Positions 20,102 to 31,249 of a stretch of DNA of 35,710 nucleotides are shown here, one piece after another. The DNA comes from Fragilaria crotonensis (lineage: Eukaryota; Bacillariophyta; Fragilariophyceae; Fragilariales; Fragilariaceae): contig JAKSYS010000647.1 in NCBI GenBank assembly GCA_022925895.1, positions 1 to 35,710 of the forward strand, written 5' to 3'. The notes below the pieces were generated by a model. It was not told the DNA's origin. It made no database searches and worked only from the letters and a program-made list of their open reading frames with translations. Position 1 is the stretch's first letter, and the number at the start of each line of letters is the position of its first letter. The translations under genes and the position numbers were made by a program.

Positions 20102-21370
20102 ATGGCTGTCGCTCGCCGATTTCACTTGAGTGCTGCTCCTCCAAGGTATGCTCGAAACACCGGCGGCAAGGGTTTTCACAAAGGGAAGAAGGGGCTTGAG
20201 CCGACAAAATGCCTACTATACATGGGGTTGCTGACCGTGACAGCTCTTCTTGCTCTGATAGGCGTCATTGCAGTCAAAGCATGGATACCGATCGGCAGTG
20301 TCGGGCTACGCTATCAACGTCAAAGAGAAGTGCCTAGTTTTTTCAAACAGAATATTTCGTTGGAAGCTGAATTCCAAAAAGTATGCAATATGAATGTACA
20401 AACATACACATTCCAAGATGGCAAGGTTCAGTGGGAGGGAGTTTTCTCGTACATGACGCGAGGTGCCTCAATGCACTGTCTATTAGCAAGAGCGGCCAAA
20501 CGACTGGGACCTGACTTCCAAACAACGATTCGATTAGGACTGGCCGATATGGATGTTGGTGGTCCGTTGACGTTTCAACCTGCATCGAAAGTTCACAACA
20601 TGACCAGAGCTGACGCACCGCTCTTGTTCCCAGACCCCACGTTTGAATCCTGGCCAGAAGTACATGATTACTCCCTCCCTCGGACGATTCAAAACGTCAC
20701 AGACGCTGCTCGTTTGTATGGTCTTCCGGGGACTGCCCAGTGGCAACGTCGCAATCCCAAGGTGGTCTGGAGAGGTGCTCATCATGGCAAGGAACGAACC
20801 GAAATTTTGGAATCCAAGTCTCCTCTATTGGATGTGCAATCGACCAGCTTCAACATTACAGATGTTGGATTCAAGCTATCCTCATCCAATCAAATATCCC
20901 GATCCAAGCTTTGTTCCTATCGATTCCTTTTGCACATGAATGGAATTTTCAATGATCGGTATTCGAGCAGTGTCAAATGGAAATTACTATGCGGATCATT
21001 AGTATTTGTCCCAACGGAACCACTCTTTGTGGAATGGTGGAATTACAAAGTGTGGCAGCCCAATGTACACTATGTGCCATACACATCCCTGCCTGACTTG
21101 TTGGAAAAAATTGAGTACTATTCGAATCATTTACAAGTGGCGGCCATGATTGCCAAGAATGGCATGGAGCTGGCACAAGATGCCTTTCGGGCCTTCCCAG
21201 ACTGGGTGGACGATACGCTGGTCCGATATGCCGCAGCAACCAAAGGAAAGGGTGATGCACTTTGCAGTTATACTCGTGTTAATGGAGGGCTGGTAACGAA
21301 ACCAAAAGGAGCGGAGTTTATGAGTCTGGAGGAACTTCAAAAGAAATACGGACCCACTCTGTGTGCATAG
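20102..21370 (+). CDS. GT90 (CAP10-like) glycosyltransferase, type II membrane protein
   Basis: 422 residues from the ATG at 20102. The frame is open further up, but the upstream stretch starts without ATG and reads like promoter sequence. A basic, Arg/Lys-rich N-terminus is followed by one membrane segment at about 37-60 (CLLYMGLLTVTALLALIGVI) and a lumenal domain, the layout of a Golgi type II glycosyltransferase. Family marks are VVWRGAHHGK (221-230), SKLCSYRFLLHMNG (268-281), a DRYSSSVKWKLLCGSLVFV segment (285-303), and EWW...VWQPNVHYVPY (311-327), as in CAP10/POGLUT proteins that transfer xylose or glucose to glycans or EGF domains. Donor and acceptor are not predictable here. NIT, NMT and NVT sequons are present. 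Confidence 0.85.
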   Translation: MAVARRFHLSAAPPRYARNTGGKGFHKGKKGLEPTKCLLYMGLLTVTALLALIGVIAVKAWIPIGSVGLRYQRQREVPSFFKQNISLEAEFQKVCNMNVQTYTFQDGKVQWEGVFSYMTRGASMHCLLARAAKRLGPDFQTTIRLGLADMDVGGPLTFQPASKVHNMTRADAPLLFPDPTFESWPEVHDYSLPRTIQNVTDAARLYGLPGTAQWQRRNPKVVWRGAHHGKERTEILESKSPLLDVQSTSFNITDVGFKLSSSNQISRSKLCSYRFLLHMNGIFNDRYSSSVKWKLLCGSLVFVPTEPLFVEWWNYKVWQPNVHYVPYTSLPDLLEKIEYYSNHLQVAAMIAKNGMELAQDAFRAFPDWVDDTLVRYAAATKGKGDALCSYTRVNGGLVTKPKGAEFMSLEELQKKYGPTLCA

Positions 21371-22416
21371 GAGGGATGTGGTCCTGGTTATAGCAAGATG
21401 ACCGTCGTGGCTAGATGACACAGGTAATGCCTCCACGGCATCGTAAAACCCGAAGTACTGTATGTATGCATAGTAGTTATTAATCGGATTGGTTATTAGG
21501 GAGGAAAGCTGCGGTATTGCCTTCTTGTTGCAAATGCAAATGTACGAAGGAGTGTGATGTCATAGAATTCCACACCACGATGACCAGTGTACGGGATGCT
21601 ATAACGCATAGTATTTTGGTACTTGCAGCTTGCAGTAGGAGGGGAAAGTTTCCTGGGTATGCTGATATTCATGTTGCAGCCACGTATGTGGAATAACAGT
21701 ACCGCAAGACGAATGGTGATAATCTCGACCAATAAACGTTTATCCGCCGAAATGGTCCTGCGTGTCATCTAAAGCATCGGATGAATGCAACCCTTTTAGG
21801 TACTCCGACTCTTCAGCAATCCCACCTGGTACGCCCTACGTTTTTGCACGCACAGAGGTGCTTCTCCGCGTGTTCCTGGTCCCAGGTCATACAAGACGGG
21901 CACTTCGTGTACTCTGCTGGGAGAATATAAAACTATTCGAGTCCGAGATTTCAAATACTCCTCCCGTTTTTACATAAAGACTATTCATATAAACCATTAA
22001 TGTTCAATGTTCTCGTATGAATTCATTTGCTCGATTGTACAGCCTAGCTAGTATTTGATGGTTTAGTCTGTTCCTAAGATATAAAGAATCCTAAAAGTCT
22101 TAGTGCAACGAGTCATCGTTTTCGACATGTGCAGAAGAATACTCCGGTATTCGAGTGTAATTGCGATCATAGTTTCCGATCCTGTACCAAGTGCACATGG
22201 CCAGGAGGCAAGACCAACGAACGCATCCATATGCATAGGGTAAAGGGTCAAATTTGCACACTTTATACTGAGTTTCACAAGTACTCTGAGTACTGCGAAG
22301 TACAATTCCGGCACACAATACACAACAAACGACCGGAGACAACCGACAGCCCCTCCCACTTCATTAAAGAAGGTTTCGCAAATCAATCATAATGTCACAT
22401 CGTCGTGGTGTTATAG
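21371..22416. other. Intergenic, about 1 kb
   Basis: No gene identified. GTAC/AGTACT motifs cluster at about 22269-22305. The missing first exon or start of the downstream ATPase gene could lie here; an ATG at 22392 opens a short frame (MSHRRGVIEVPL) one base out of phase with the ATPase frame. Confidence 0.5.
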
Positions 22417-25400
22417 AGGTGCCGCTTGACAAGCACGGCGGCCAGTGTTGATTTGAGCTCCGTCACGGATAGCTTTTACCCTCGCAGCGAGGAGGGTGAT
22501 GATGCGCTGGAGTTCTCACCCGACTTTCATGAAGTCGTGCTGTACGGCAGGAATCGGGAGAAAAAGCTTTTGCTGGACGCATATTCCCAATTTTCAAGCC
22601 AAAGTCTCCCGCAGAAAGTCACGAAAGTTATCATCCATGGCGATGCTGGGTCTGGAAAAACATCGCTTGTCGATCTCCTCCGTAAGCCGGTATTCGATAG
22701 CAATGGCTTCTTTGCGTCAGGAAAGTATTTTCAAAATTCTGCAGTCCAAGAACCAAACTCCGCCATCATGGCAGCTCTTTCGGATTTGTGCGATCTCCTT
22801 ATTCAATCGCCAGACTTTACGGAAGAGCGACGAATGCAGTTTCAGCATAAACTGGGAGTAGAAAACGGACGTGTTTTGGAGAAGTGCATCTCCAATCTAT
22901 CTCCCCTCCTTAGCAAGCCACCAGAACAGGACAATGGAGGTCCTGACACGTCTGTTAGGAACGTCGCAGCATATTCCAAGTTCATGGTTGCCTTCAAAAC
23001 CTTTTTGCAAGCCGTATCTTGCGACAAACACCCGATTGTACTGTTCCTCGATGACGTTCAGTGGATGGACGAAGACTCAAGAAAGCTGATTGAGGTCCTG
23101 CTTCATGACCAAGAGCTTTCGAACATCATGATCATTTTGGCTTATCGCAACGAAGAGTCCGCAATTGTTGCTGATATCTTCGATAACATGGAGAGTAACG
23201 AAGACAGGTTGGATATAGCGCTAGAGAATCTCGACACCGCGGAAGTTTTTGAGCTTATCACTAGCATAATTGGATCATCATCCTCATCGACGATAGAGTT
23301 GAGCAGCATCATGGCCAAGAAAACAATGGGAAACCCATATCATGTGATGAAGCTTCTCGAATTCCTTCAGTGGGAGGGATTGCTAGTGCACAATTCAAAC
23401 AAGGGATCGTGGGAGTTTGACGTGGACCAGATTCAAAGTGAAGTCATGATCTCCGTCACTCTGGCAGAAATCCTGGCGAGAAAGGTCCAGACGCTCCCAT
23501 ATAGGGTTCAAGACAGCCTCAAGGTTGCCTCTCTGATTGGATTTCGCTTCACTGAGGACCTTATGTTGCGCGTAAGGTCATACCTTCTTGATCAGGTGTT
23601 CGAAGATGAGTCCGACGAAAGAATGCAGTCTAGTGAAACGATTTCAGAGCAGACGGTGGCGACGGCAATAGACGACGCCGTACGTGGAGGCTTTATCGAG
23701 AAGACCAAAGAAGGATATCAATTCAGCCATGACACTATCCAAACTGCATTTCAGTCCTTGATTGATGACGAGGAGATGGGACGAATTCATAGGGCAATCG
23801 GGAACGTCTTGCTAGAGATCGGTGATGCTGAATCCAGGTATCGCGCATGTGTTCACCTCTTTCATGCGCCTCATTTCGTGCGTGACGACGCAAATCGTAT
23901 TGATTTGGCTCGTCTTCATCTCGAAGCTGCCAAGTATTGCAAAGAGAGGAGTGCATTTATCGACGCAGCCGCGGCGCTTCGTCGTGGGCTGACTCTGTTG
24001 GATGATGGGCGAAAGTGGACTGATTTCTTTGACTTGGCATTTGAAATGACTGATACTCTTGCAAGAATGGAGCTTATCGTTGGCAATCATGACGCATGCA
24101 CGGAGATGACAAACGAAGTTCTAGATCGTGCCAAGACAACCAGCATGAGGATCAACGCGTTGCAAATCGGTGTCGAATGCATCATGGCGCAGAATGATAT
24201 GGAGGCGTCAATCGCTGCAGCCAATCGTGCACTGCTTTCTTTGGGAATGATTGTACCACGAAAGGTATCGTTTCGACTCATCGGTTCGAAGCTTTTGAAG
24301 GTAAAGTTGATGCTTGGTCGGAAGTCTGATGATGACATTTTGGGGCTGCCCTTAATGAAAGACGAGGCTGCGACAGCGATGTCACGAATACTGGTAAATT
24401 TGTGTACCTACTGTTTTCTCAAGGATGAAGCTAATCTTGGGGTTTATGCAGCTCTTCTGGCATTACAATTGACACTGAAAGGCGGACTCAACGCGTACTC
24501 AGCCTGCGCGTTAGCGATTTATGGTGTTGCGCAGCTTTCCAGTGGCAACTACCGTGGAGCGTACAGATTCGGCAAGCTTGCCATGGCCCTTCTGAATAAA
24601 ATGCAGGTCAGAGATGCGGAATGTACTACCACAGTCTTGTCTCTTTCATTGCTGATTCATTGGTACGAGCCACTTCGGGGTATGACAGAGACTCTCCGAC
24701 GAGCGGCGAGCATTGGGTTTGAAGTCGGCGATGTTCTTTACGGGACCTATTGCCTTGCGATGATGTACGGTACAGAAGTCGTGTTGGGGACGAATCTCGA
24801 GCAATTAGAAGCGTCAATGAGGGCAGATCTTCAGTTACTAGGTGATACTTCGAAGGGGGGCAATGGATATGTGGACGCAACCAGTCATTCAATACGTCCT
24901 GAACTTACGGAATGATGGATCGCTGAGCTGGCAGGAGGTGGTGACCCTTACCGGCGAATTCATGGATGAAGCCACATATATTCGCCGAGCGCTCGCATCG
25001 AACCATCAAATTCTTGTTATGATGGCCCTGAACTTTAAGGCCATACTGGCATGCTCCTTCGGATTCTGGTCAATGGCTGAATCTATTTTTATCGAGTTGA
25101 TATCGACGGGAAAGACCTTCTTCTTCAGCTATGCTGCACCGTCAAATTCCCTGTTTGCCGCAATCTCATCTTATTCTTGTTACCAACAAAGTGGGAAACG
25201 GAAGCACCTTAAGCTGGCAAGAAAGAATCGCCGCCGACTTGCATCTGCCGTATTGCTTGGGTGTCCGGATGCCCCGTCGTATCTGTCATTTTTGGATGCC
25301 GAGGATTTGGCGATCCGAAAATCAGCGAAGCCCGGGGCTATTGTTGACGCCTATAACACTGCCATTGACAAGCTCGCTTCTGCAGGTTTTCCCCATACGG

Positions 25401-25642
25401 AAGCATACGCTGTCGAGAGGGCAGGATTCTTTCAAGCCAAACTCGGAAAATACGATGACGCTTCAATTTATTTTCAGAAGGCGCTGCGTCTGTACTATGA
25501 CACCTGGGGCTCCATTGCGAGACACGATTGGTTGGTCGAACAGATCGAAATTGCTCTGAGAAGTACAGAAGCAAAGCCGGAACCTGGCCCTCTTATGCAT
25601 TCTATTGTTGAGACTTGCGTGGAAGACATCGACGTTTCATGA
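22417..25642 (+). CDS. STAND-like AAA ATPase with helical-repeat tail (frameshifted, 5' end unresolved)
   Basis: Two overlapping frames, 22417-24915 and 24842-25642, make one protein of about 1070 residues. Joining them needs one base fewer in the G6 run at 24855-24860; then DTSKGAMDMW follows smoothly. The ATPase module (AAA_16/predicted-ATPase type) has VLYGRNREKKLL, the P-loop GDAGSGKTS (72-80 from 22426), Walker B IVLFLDDVQWMD (about 203-214) and an LAYRNEE strand. A winged-helix-like segment and a long TPR-like alpha-helical region follow (GYQFSHDTIQTAF; AGFFQAKLGKYDDASIYFQKALRLYY near the end). Such modules occur in MalT-type regulators and in hybrid kinase/cyclase signalling proteins. 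There is no ATG before the P-loop in this frame and a stop lies at 22414-22416, so the start is in an unseen upstream exon or a further indel joins it to the ATG at 22392. Partner and signal are unknown. Confidence 0.75.
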
Positions 25643-27660
25643 TATGTCCACCGCAAGCAAGACCCGGTTGGTGTGGGCAGTGGACGGCCAATGACGACGT
25701 ATCAGTATCAGCTGGTGCAGCACATTAATCCGATTTGAGGCTCCGCGATCTTGGCGCTGCAGGGCCCTTGAAAAACTTCGAATGCATCGCTCCTGTAAGA
25801 CAACAACAGTATGAACTAGTACCCGAACGATGAGTGATTTGACTCCTCGCAAACCAGCTTTACCAACAGAATTAAGTATGTGGAGACTCTAGTGATTCCG
25901 GTTTAGATTGTGAGCTATAGATTGTTTCTAGTCTTAGCATCCACACGTCCTTCTGGTCGTGCCAAGACACTTGTTACCACGCCTCTTGCTCCGTTCCCAG
26001 TTCCCGGTCAGGGTCTTGGCACCGTTACCCCTGCGCCTCTCCATCCTGCCTTCGCAGTCTCATCCTGTCCAGTCACTCGGCCTACATGAACTGTGTAAGC
26101 ACGAAGGAGACAAAGGGTGCCGAGTGCATGTTTCCAAGTGTGATTTACGTTTACATCTGGCAAAGTGTGAGGGATATATGATAAGAGTTGATGTGAGACG
26201 AGTCGCTGTGATGATTGATACTCTGACAACGGTAATGCATTCGCCTTTGTTCCGCTTACAACCTTCGTTCCCTCTTGTGAGCCATTATGCTTCTCTTCCT
26301 TGGTGTTGTCCTCACTCGGACATAGTAGCAGCCTCTTGAATCAAACCACTGATGATAGCACAGGTCAGTTGTTACGTAGTCATGTAGGCAATGTTCTGCT
26401 GCGTCGCTCCTCCCTGTTCTCATTCTGGTTACGAGCATAACGGGTCCTGTCCCTATCCTCGGAAGGCAGTTTCTCCCAGTCGGCCGCCGACTATAATGTT
26501 GTTTTCTCAGCACTGCCGCGGCCGTAAGTACTTGATCTGCCGGTTACCTCGGCCTAGATGCCCTCGAGCTTTGTGGCATATTCCGCTTCCGCCGCCACGT
26601 CCAGAGGTGTTGGTCGTGCTGCTTTTCATCGTGCTCTGAGTATCGGGCGTATGTAACATTTCTGAATTCAAATGGTTAACAGCAGTAGTAATCGAGACAT
26701 CGGAACTGTTCAACTGTACAACAACCGAGTCACCGCAGCTGTCAATGTGTGTAACGCATCCACTTTTGCATCTTCTGTCGTTTGTTTTCCTCCTCGAGCA
26801 TTGTGAACATTCTCTGCAACGAATCCAAGAACTGATGAATGGCAATGCACGTTCCAGCGTCTTGCAATACAGGTTGTCTGTATCCGTCAGGCTTCGGATT
26901 TGCGCCTGCTGGAGTTGCATTCCCATGCATAATGTCAACGCAATGCGATCATGTCACGTCCACCAATGTGGTAACATGCAACGCTTTTGATCCAATTCTT
27001 CGTATTTTCTCCTTGGAGAAATCCAAGAAGGAAGTTGTGTATTATGAATGCGCTTCGCACCTGCAATGTAGTACGGTCCTGCCGTCGGGGCACGACTGAT
27101 CATCTTCTGACTAAAGGTCCTCGAGTATTCCGAACCCTCTACTGCAAATGCCTCCTTGAGCATGACGTATGATAAGGCGACACTGCTCACTCCTGGGATC
27201 ACAGATAGATCGTTCGTAAACACCTTGCCCTCTTCCGGCCACGTTCAATTGTCCATTGCTCCCATCACCTTCATGTTACAAACCCAGGCCAAATACAATA
27301 CTTCCGTTGGCCTGGGTAGGCTTTAGAAAGTCATCCGACAAGGTAGAGTAAGTCCTCGAACAAGATGAGTCCAGCCTCCAGGATGCTTGAGCGCTCGTTC
27401 TCATCCCTTAAACCAATCACATTCGAGCATGTACTTGACGTCAACCAATTATCCTTGTACCTCAAGTTTGTCACCGATGCCGGCCACCATTTCAGCAATG
27501 TTGTTCTGATGAGTAACATCATCCATCTCGATTCGTAATGACTCAGTCATCGTTTGTGGATTCCAACGTGAGTGACTGTCGAATTTCGTGTCAAGGTCAC
27601 GTTTGGTAAAAACATGATTCAGGAGTGTGATCAGCTCTATTTTTGAGAACAATCACTTTG
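25643..27660 (-). pseudogene. Decayed region with gag-like segment
   Basis: No intact gene. On the minus strand protein-like segments occur in order with frame jumps: LLNHVFTKRDLDTKFD (about 27620), FTNDLSVIPGVSSVALSYVML (about 27220-27160), and near 26500-26420 a stretch DWEKLPSEDRDRTRYARNQNE. The last resembles the W-x-x-L-P-x-E-x-R-D-R segment near the zinc-finger region of stramenopile copia Gag proteins. No LTR, protease or polymerase motif was seen. I read it as an old retrotransposon fragment of a different lineage from the element at 28.1 kb, with low certainty. About 25643-25890 is the 3' flank of the ATPase gene. Confidence 0.35.
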
Positions 27661-28085
27661 CTCCGCTAAGATCATTAATCACGTGAGGATTCCCTCATTT
27701 CCCTCTCGTAGGCTCGTCGTGAACGCGTCCGACGCCTGCCGCTGACTGTCGCCAGACCCGATTACATCCGCGATTATACAATCAAACCTTGATCATGTCT
27801 TTATGCTCGCACTCGCGCTCGCTTACACACGAATCGCGATGGGTCTGTGTCTGTAGGACCACAGATAATTCTCATGGTGTTGAGGATGATCAGTCACTAC
27901 TTGGTACTAATAACTGCCGAACATAAGAAAGGTACAACAAGGTGGTGGGTCGGATGTAAAATACAGCCACGCTGCAAAAGAATGTGGAGAATGTGTATGC
28001 ATACTGCATACGGCATACGTAATGACTCCGCAGTATGGCAGCAAGTGTTGGTACCAGTACTGGTACCTGGTAGTATAATACCGCT
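27661..28085. other. Intergenic before the copia element
   Basis: No gene seen. It contains the 18-bp palindrome at 28050-28067, 19 bp before the LTR edge. Confidence 0.5.
28050..28067. repeat. Perfect 18-bp palindrome
   Basis: GGTACCAGTACTGGTACC reads the same on both strands. It belongs to a class of GTAC-rich short palindromes that recur in the non-coding parts of the window. Confidence 0.9.
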
Positions 28086-28793
28086 AGTCGAAGTACACGG
28101 CGTGATCAAGGCTGCGTACTAGTTCGTAGAAATCCGGGTTCGGTCAAACGTAGAGTTATAAATTCTAGTGTTGTTTAACTTATGAGCTTATTTCTAGGTT
28201 TCACTTTGAAGGAACCAATTCAATCCAGGTCCGATTGAATCTTGCCGATCTACTTTCGCGAAGTTAGAGGGTTGTGGGAGTGAACATTCAAAGCCTTCAT
28301 CCCACTGATAAGGGCATTGAAATGTCAGCTCCAACTCCGCCGTCACGAGCGAATTGGTGATTGCAACAACTGTTGCAACATGGTTAGACTTAGACAACAT
28401 GATGAGGGACACATGTTGTAAATTAGTTGGCACATGAAGGGAAATCACAGTTGGATTGCCCAAGGAAAATGTGGACAAATTGTTGTTGTAGAAAAGGAGG
28501 TTATGAGGGCGGAAAGCAGTCCGGGACAACTGTAGTTTTCGTACTGGCGAATCGCCGTATACAGTTGGCGTGAGAAACTTCGTATCCAAAGCCGGATGGG
28601 ACTCAGCTGGCGGGGACGAAAATTCAACGTCAATAACGGCACAATAACAGCTGTTAGCTGCTGTACCTTGACTCTCCCTCTCATTCAATGAAACAAGAAA
28701 TAGATTAGTGATGGTGTGGTGAAAATGTAGGACATGAACAATAAACATATGGGCTTGCAGGATAAGAGGGAACACTCTTAAATCCACCCAACA
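28086..28793 (-). repeat. Left LTR (3' LTR of the element)
   Basis: The outer edge is set by the end of identity with the right LTR (shared from AGTCGAAGTACACGG). The inner edge is a guess: TGTTGGG at 28793-28787 is a typical copia LTR start just inside the end of the coding frame, giving about 708 bp. An alternative is the purine tract AATGAGAGGGAGAG ending at 28672, giving about 587 bp. A TATA-like ATTTATAAC lies on the minus strand near 28162-28154. Confidence 0.65.
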
Positions 28794-29327
28794 CAAGTGC
28801 GGCGGTGCCGCGTGTCACCAACCTTGAGCAAGCTTTTTCGAATGCGTTCGAAAACTTCTTCTCGATTGAGGCCCTTGGTAAGGTAGTCAGCCAACTGGTC
28901 AGTGGTTGCGATCTTGAGCACTTCGACATCTCCGTTGCGGACGTGGTGCCAGAAGAAGTGCCACTTGACCAGGAAGTACTTGGTGCGATTAGTAATGCGT
29001 TGCTTGGTAGCAAGAAGCAGAGCACCATTGTTGTCTTCGAAGACTCGGCAGCGAATGGTAGACTTGAAGTCAGGTGGCAGAGTCAATTCCTTGCAGATTT
29101 CTCCAAGAAGATCACGAAGTGGCAACAGAGTCCTCATGCTTGCACTGAGAGCAGAGTACTCAGATTCCAATGTAGACAGGGAGATCTCTGTTTGCAGTTG
29201 AGACTTCCAGAGAATTGACAACCTCCAAGGGTGATGATGTAGCCGGTGGGACTTGGCGCTGGTGTCAGAATGATCAGGGTCACGACCATGGAGGCCAGCA
29301 AAGTCAGCATCAACATAACAATCAAGA
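28778..29327 (-). pseudogene. Copia RNase H domain
   Basis: RNase H part of the polyprotein. YVDADFAG carries the first catalytic Asp, SLSTLESEYSALS the Glu, and VFEDNNGALLLA the next Asp. TDQLADYLTKGL is the usual C-terminal mark. Two small frame changes at about 29230-29260 interrupt the TGYIITLGGC segment, and another at about 29325 separates it from the reverse transcriptase frame. Confidence 0.85.
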
Positions 29328-30640
29328 GAGAGGTCTCCAGTGAGTCACAATAGTTCCTTTGTCAGCAGTGCGGTGCAAGTAGCGGACAATTGTTTTGATT
29401 GCCATGGCATGGCTCTTCTTGGGAGAATGATTGAACCTGGCAACTTGACTTACTGCAAATGTGATGTCTGGCCTTGTGTTTGTTGACAAGTACAAGAGCA
29501 TTCCAACAATAGAGCGGTAGTTCCAGAACTCATCCATGGGTTCTCCATCAGGGTCAATCCCAAGGCATGCTTGCATAGCAGGAGTGTGGTTGGGGTTGCA
29601 GTCTTGAAGTCCTGTTGCCTTTATGATCTTCTGAATCAAACCCTTTTGTGTTAGGGTGACAGTGTTGGAGACTTCATCCTTGACAAACTTGATTCCAAGA
29701 AAGTCAGTGAATGTGCCTTCACGAGTGAACTCCAAACCCAAATCAGTAAGATCCTGGAACAGTTTGTCAAGATCCTTCTTGTTGGAGTAGGCAATCCCAA
29801 GATCATCAACATAGAGAACAATCATGATGGTCTTGCTGTACAAGAGGCATGAGTCTGTGGCACTCTGCTTCAATCCTTGGAGGAGGAGTGCTTCACGAAT
29901 GTGTTGATACCAAAGGCGGGGAGCAACCGAGAGACCGTAGAGGCTCTTAACAAGTCGTAGGCAAGTCCTTTGGTCGCTTGGCTGATCAGACTTGAAGCCT
30001 CTTGGCATGTGGATCCAGACTGGGTCAGTTAGGTTGGCTTGAACAAAGGCACTGCTGAAGTCAATGGAGCAAGTTTGCCATCCCAATGTTAGGGACAAGA
30101 CAAGGAACAATCGAACTGAACTCCAAGCAACAACTGGGGCATAGGTTTCAGGTTCTCCTTCTTCAAGGTCACCTCGAACACAGTAGCGCGCTTTGTACTT
30201 GGTGACTTCTCCATCTGGGGATCGCTTGCGCCGAAATACCCAAGTCCCTGGGAGAATCTTGGTCTTGGCTTCAAGGATACTGACTTCCTTCCAAGTCCCA
30301 TTCTTCTCAAGGCTTGCCACTTCCTTAGCAGCTGCCTCCATCCACTTGGTCACATGCTCAATGTCAGCCATAGCTTGGTCAAAGCTCAGAGTGTCAGGAT
30401 CAGATGCAGCTGCCTTGAAGGCAGTTGGGGAAAGGATGATTCCATTTTCCTCAAAGATCCAAGCACTTGGAGAAGCAAAGTATCCATGGCCTTGAGTGTT
30501 ATCGTATCCAAGGCGTTGTGGTGCTGCGCGAATGCGGTTGGACCGGCGCGGAGACGTTGGTGGCGGAGGCGACTTGACTGGTTGCTCGTCACGTGGTGAG
30601 TCAAGGGCGAATGCATTGTCTGGAACAGGACTCTCCTCGT
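29322..30640 (-). pseudogene. Copia reverse transcriptase
   Basis: Longest intact piece of the element. The frame is open from about 30640 to 29322; the first Met is at 30371, but the open frame above it reads in phase (RRSNRIRAAPQRLGYDN, SDPDTLSFDQAM). Copia RT marks are GTWVFRRKRSPDGEVTKYKAR, QTCSIDFSSAFVQA, SLYGLSVAPRLWYQ and the catalytic IVLYVDDLGIA. The tail SIVGMLLYLSTNTRPDI leads towards RNase H. Copies element RNA into DNA in family members. Confidence 0.95.
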
Positions 30641-31249
30641 TTCAGACATTGGGGTCTGCTCCCGAACTGGGGAGAAGATTGGCTGATGAACTGGGGAGAT
30701 CGGGGTAGCTGGGACCTTGCGTGGCGTCTCTTCCTTGGCTTGTGAGCTGGAGTGTGGACGGCGTTGCAGAGGTGAAGTTCTGATGTCTGGCGTTGGAGGA
30801 GACTGGAGAGACCGAGGATCGATAGACTGCTCCCTCGTTTGAGACATCATGGGAGTTGGAGGCCTTGGAGTGAGCAATGGAGAGCTTGGCAATGGCTGTG
30901 GAACAGTTGGTGTCCTGGGTGGAGCCTCAGCCAAGGGAGGAACTGGGAGTTGTTCAATTGCAACAGCTTCATCCATGGAGGCAGCAACTCTTGTTTGGTT
31001 CTCATTGATGGCTTCTGTAGCTTGGGAGTCCATTCGCTTCCTCTGTAGCATCATTGTCGTCGTCGTCATCGAATGGGAACTGATATCTTGAGTCGCCAAA
31101 CAAACGGGCCCAACGCGTTGTATTAAAATCCGGGAGGGCATCCACATTAGTAGCCACCGTTGCAAACCAATCGTCAAACACAATGTGATATTGGGGAGTG
31201 ATGTACCCTGTCTCTGGATTCAAAACCAAGGGGACTGTGCTTGCATGCT
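30640..31249 (-). pseudogene. Copia integrase C-terminus and proline-rich linker
   Basis: Contains NPETGYITPQYHIVFDDWF (about 31220-31160), the conserved segment after the integrase core, then an Asp run and a Pro/Ser/Thr-rich linker leading to reverse transcriptase. Frame changes lie near 31250, 31020 and 30630. Confidence 0.75.
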
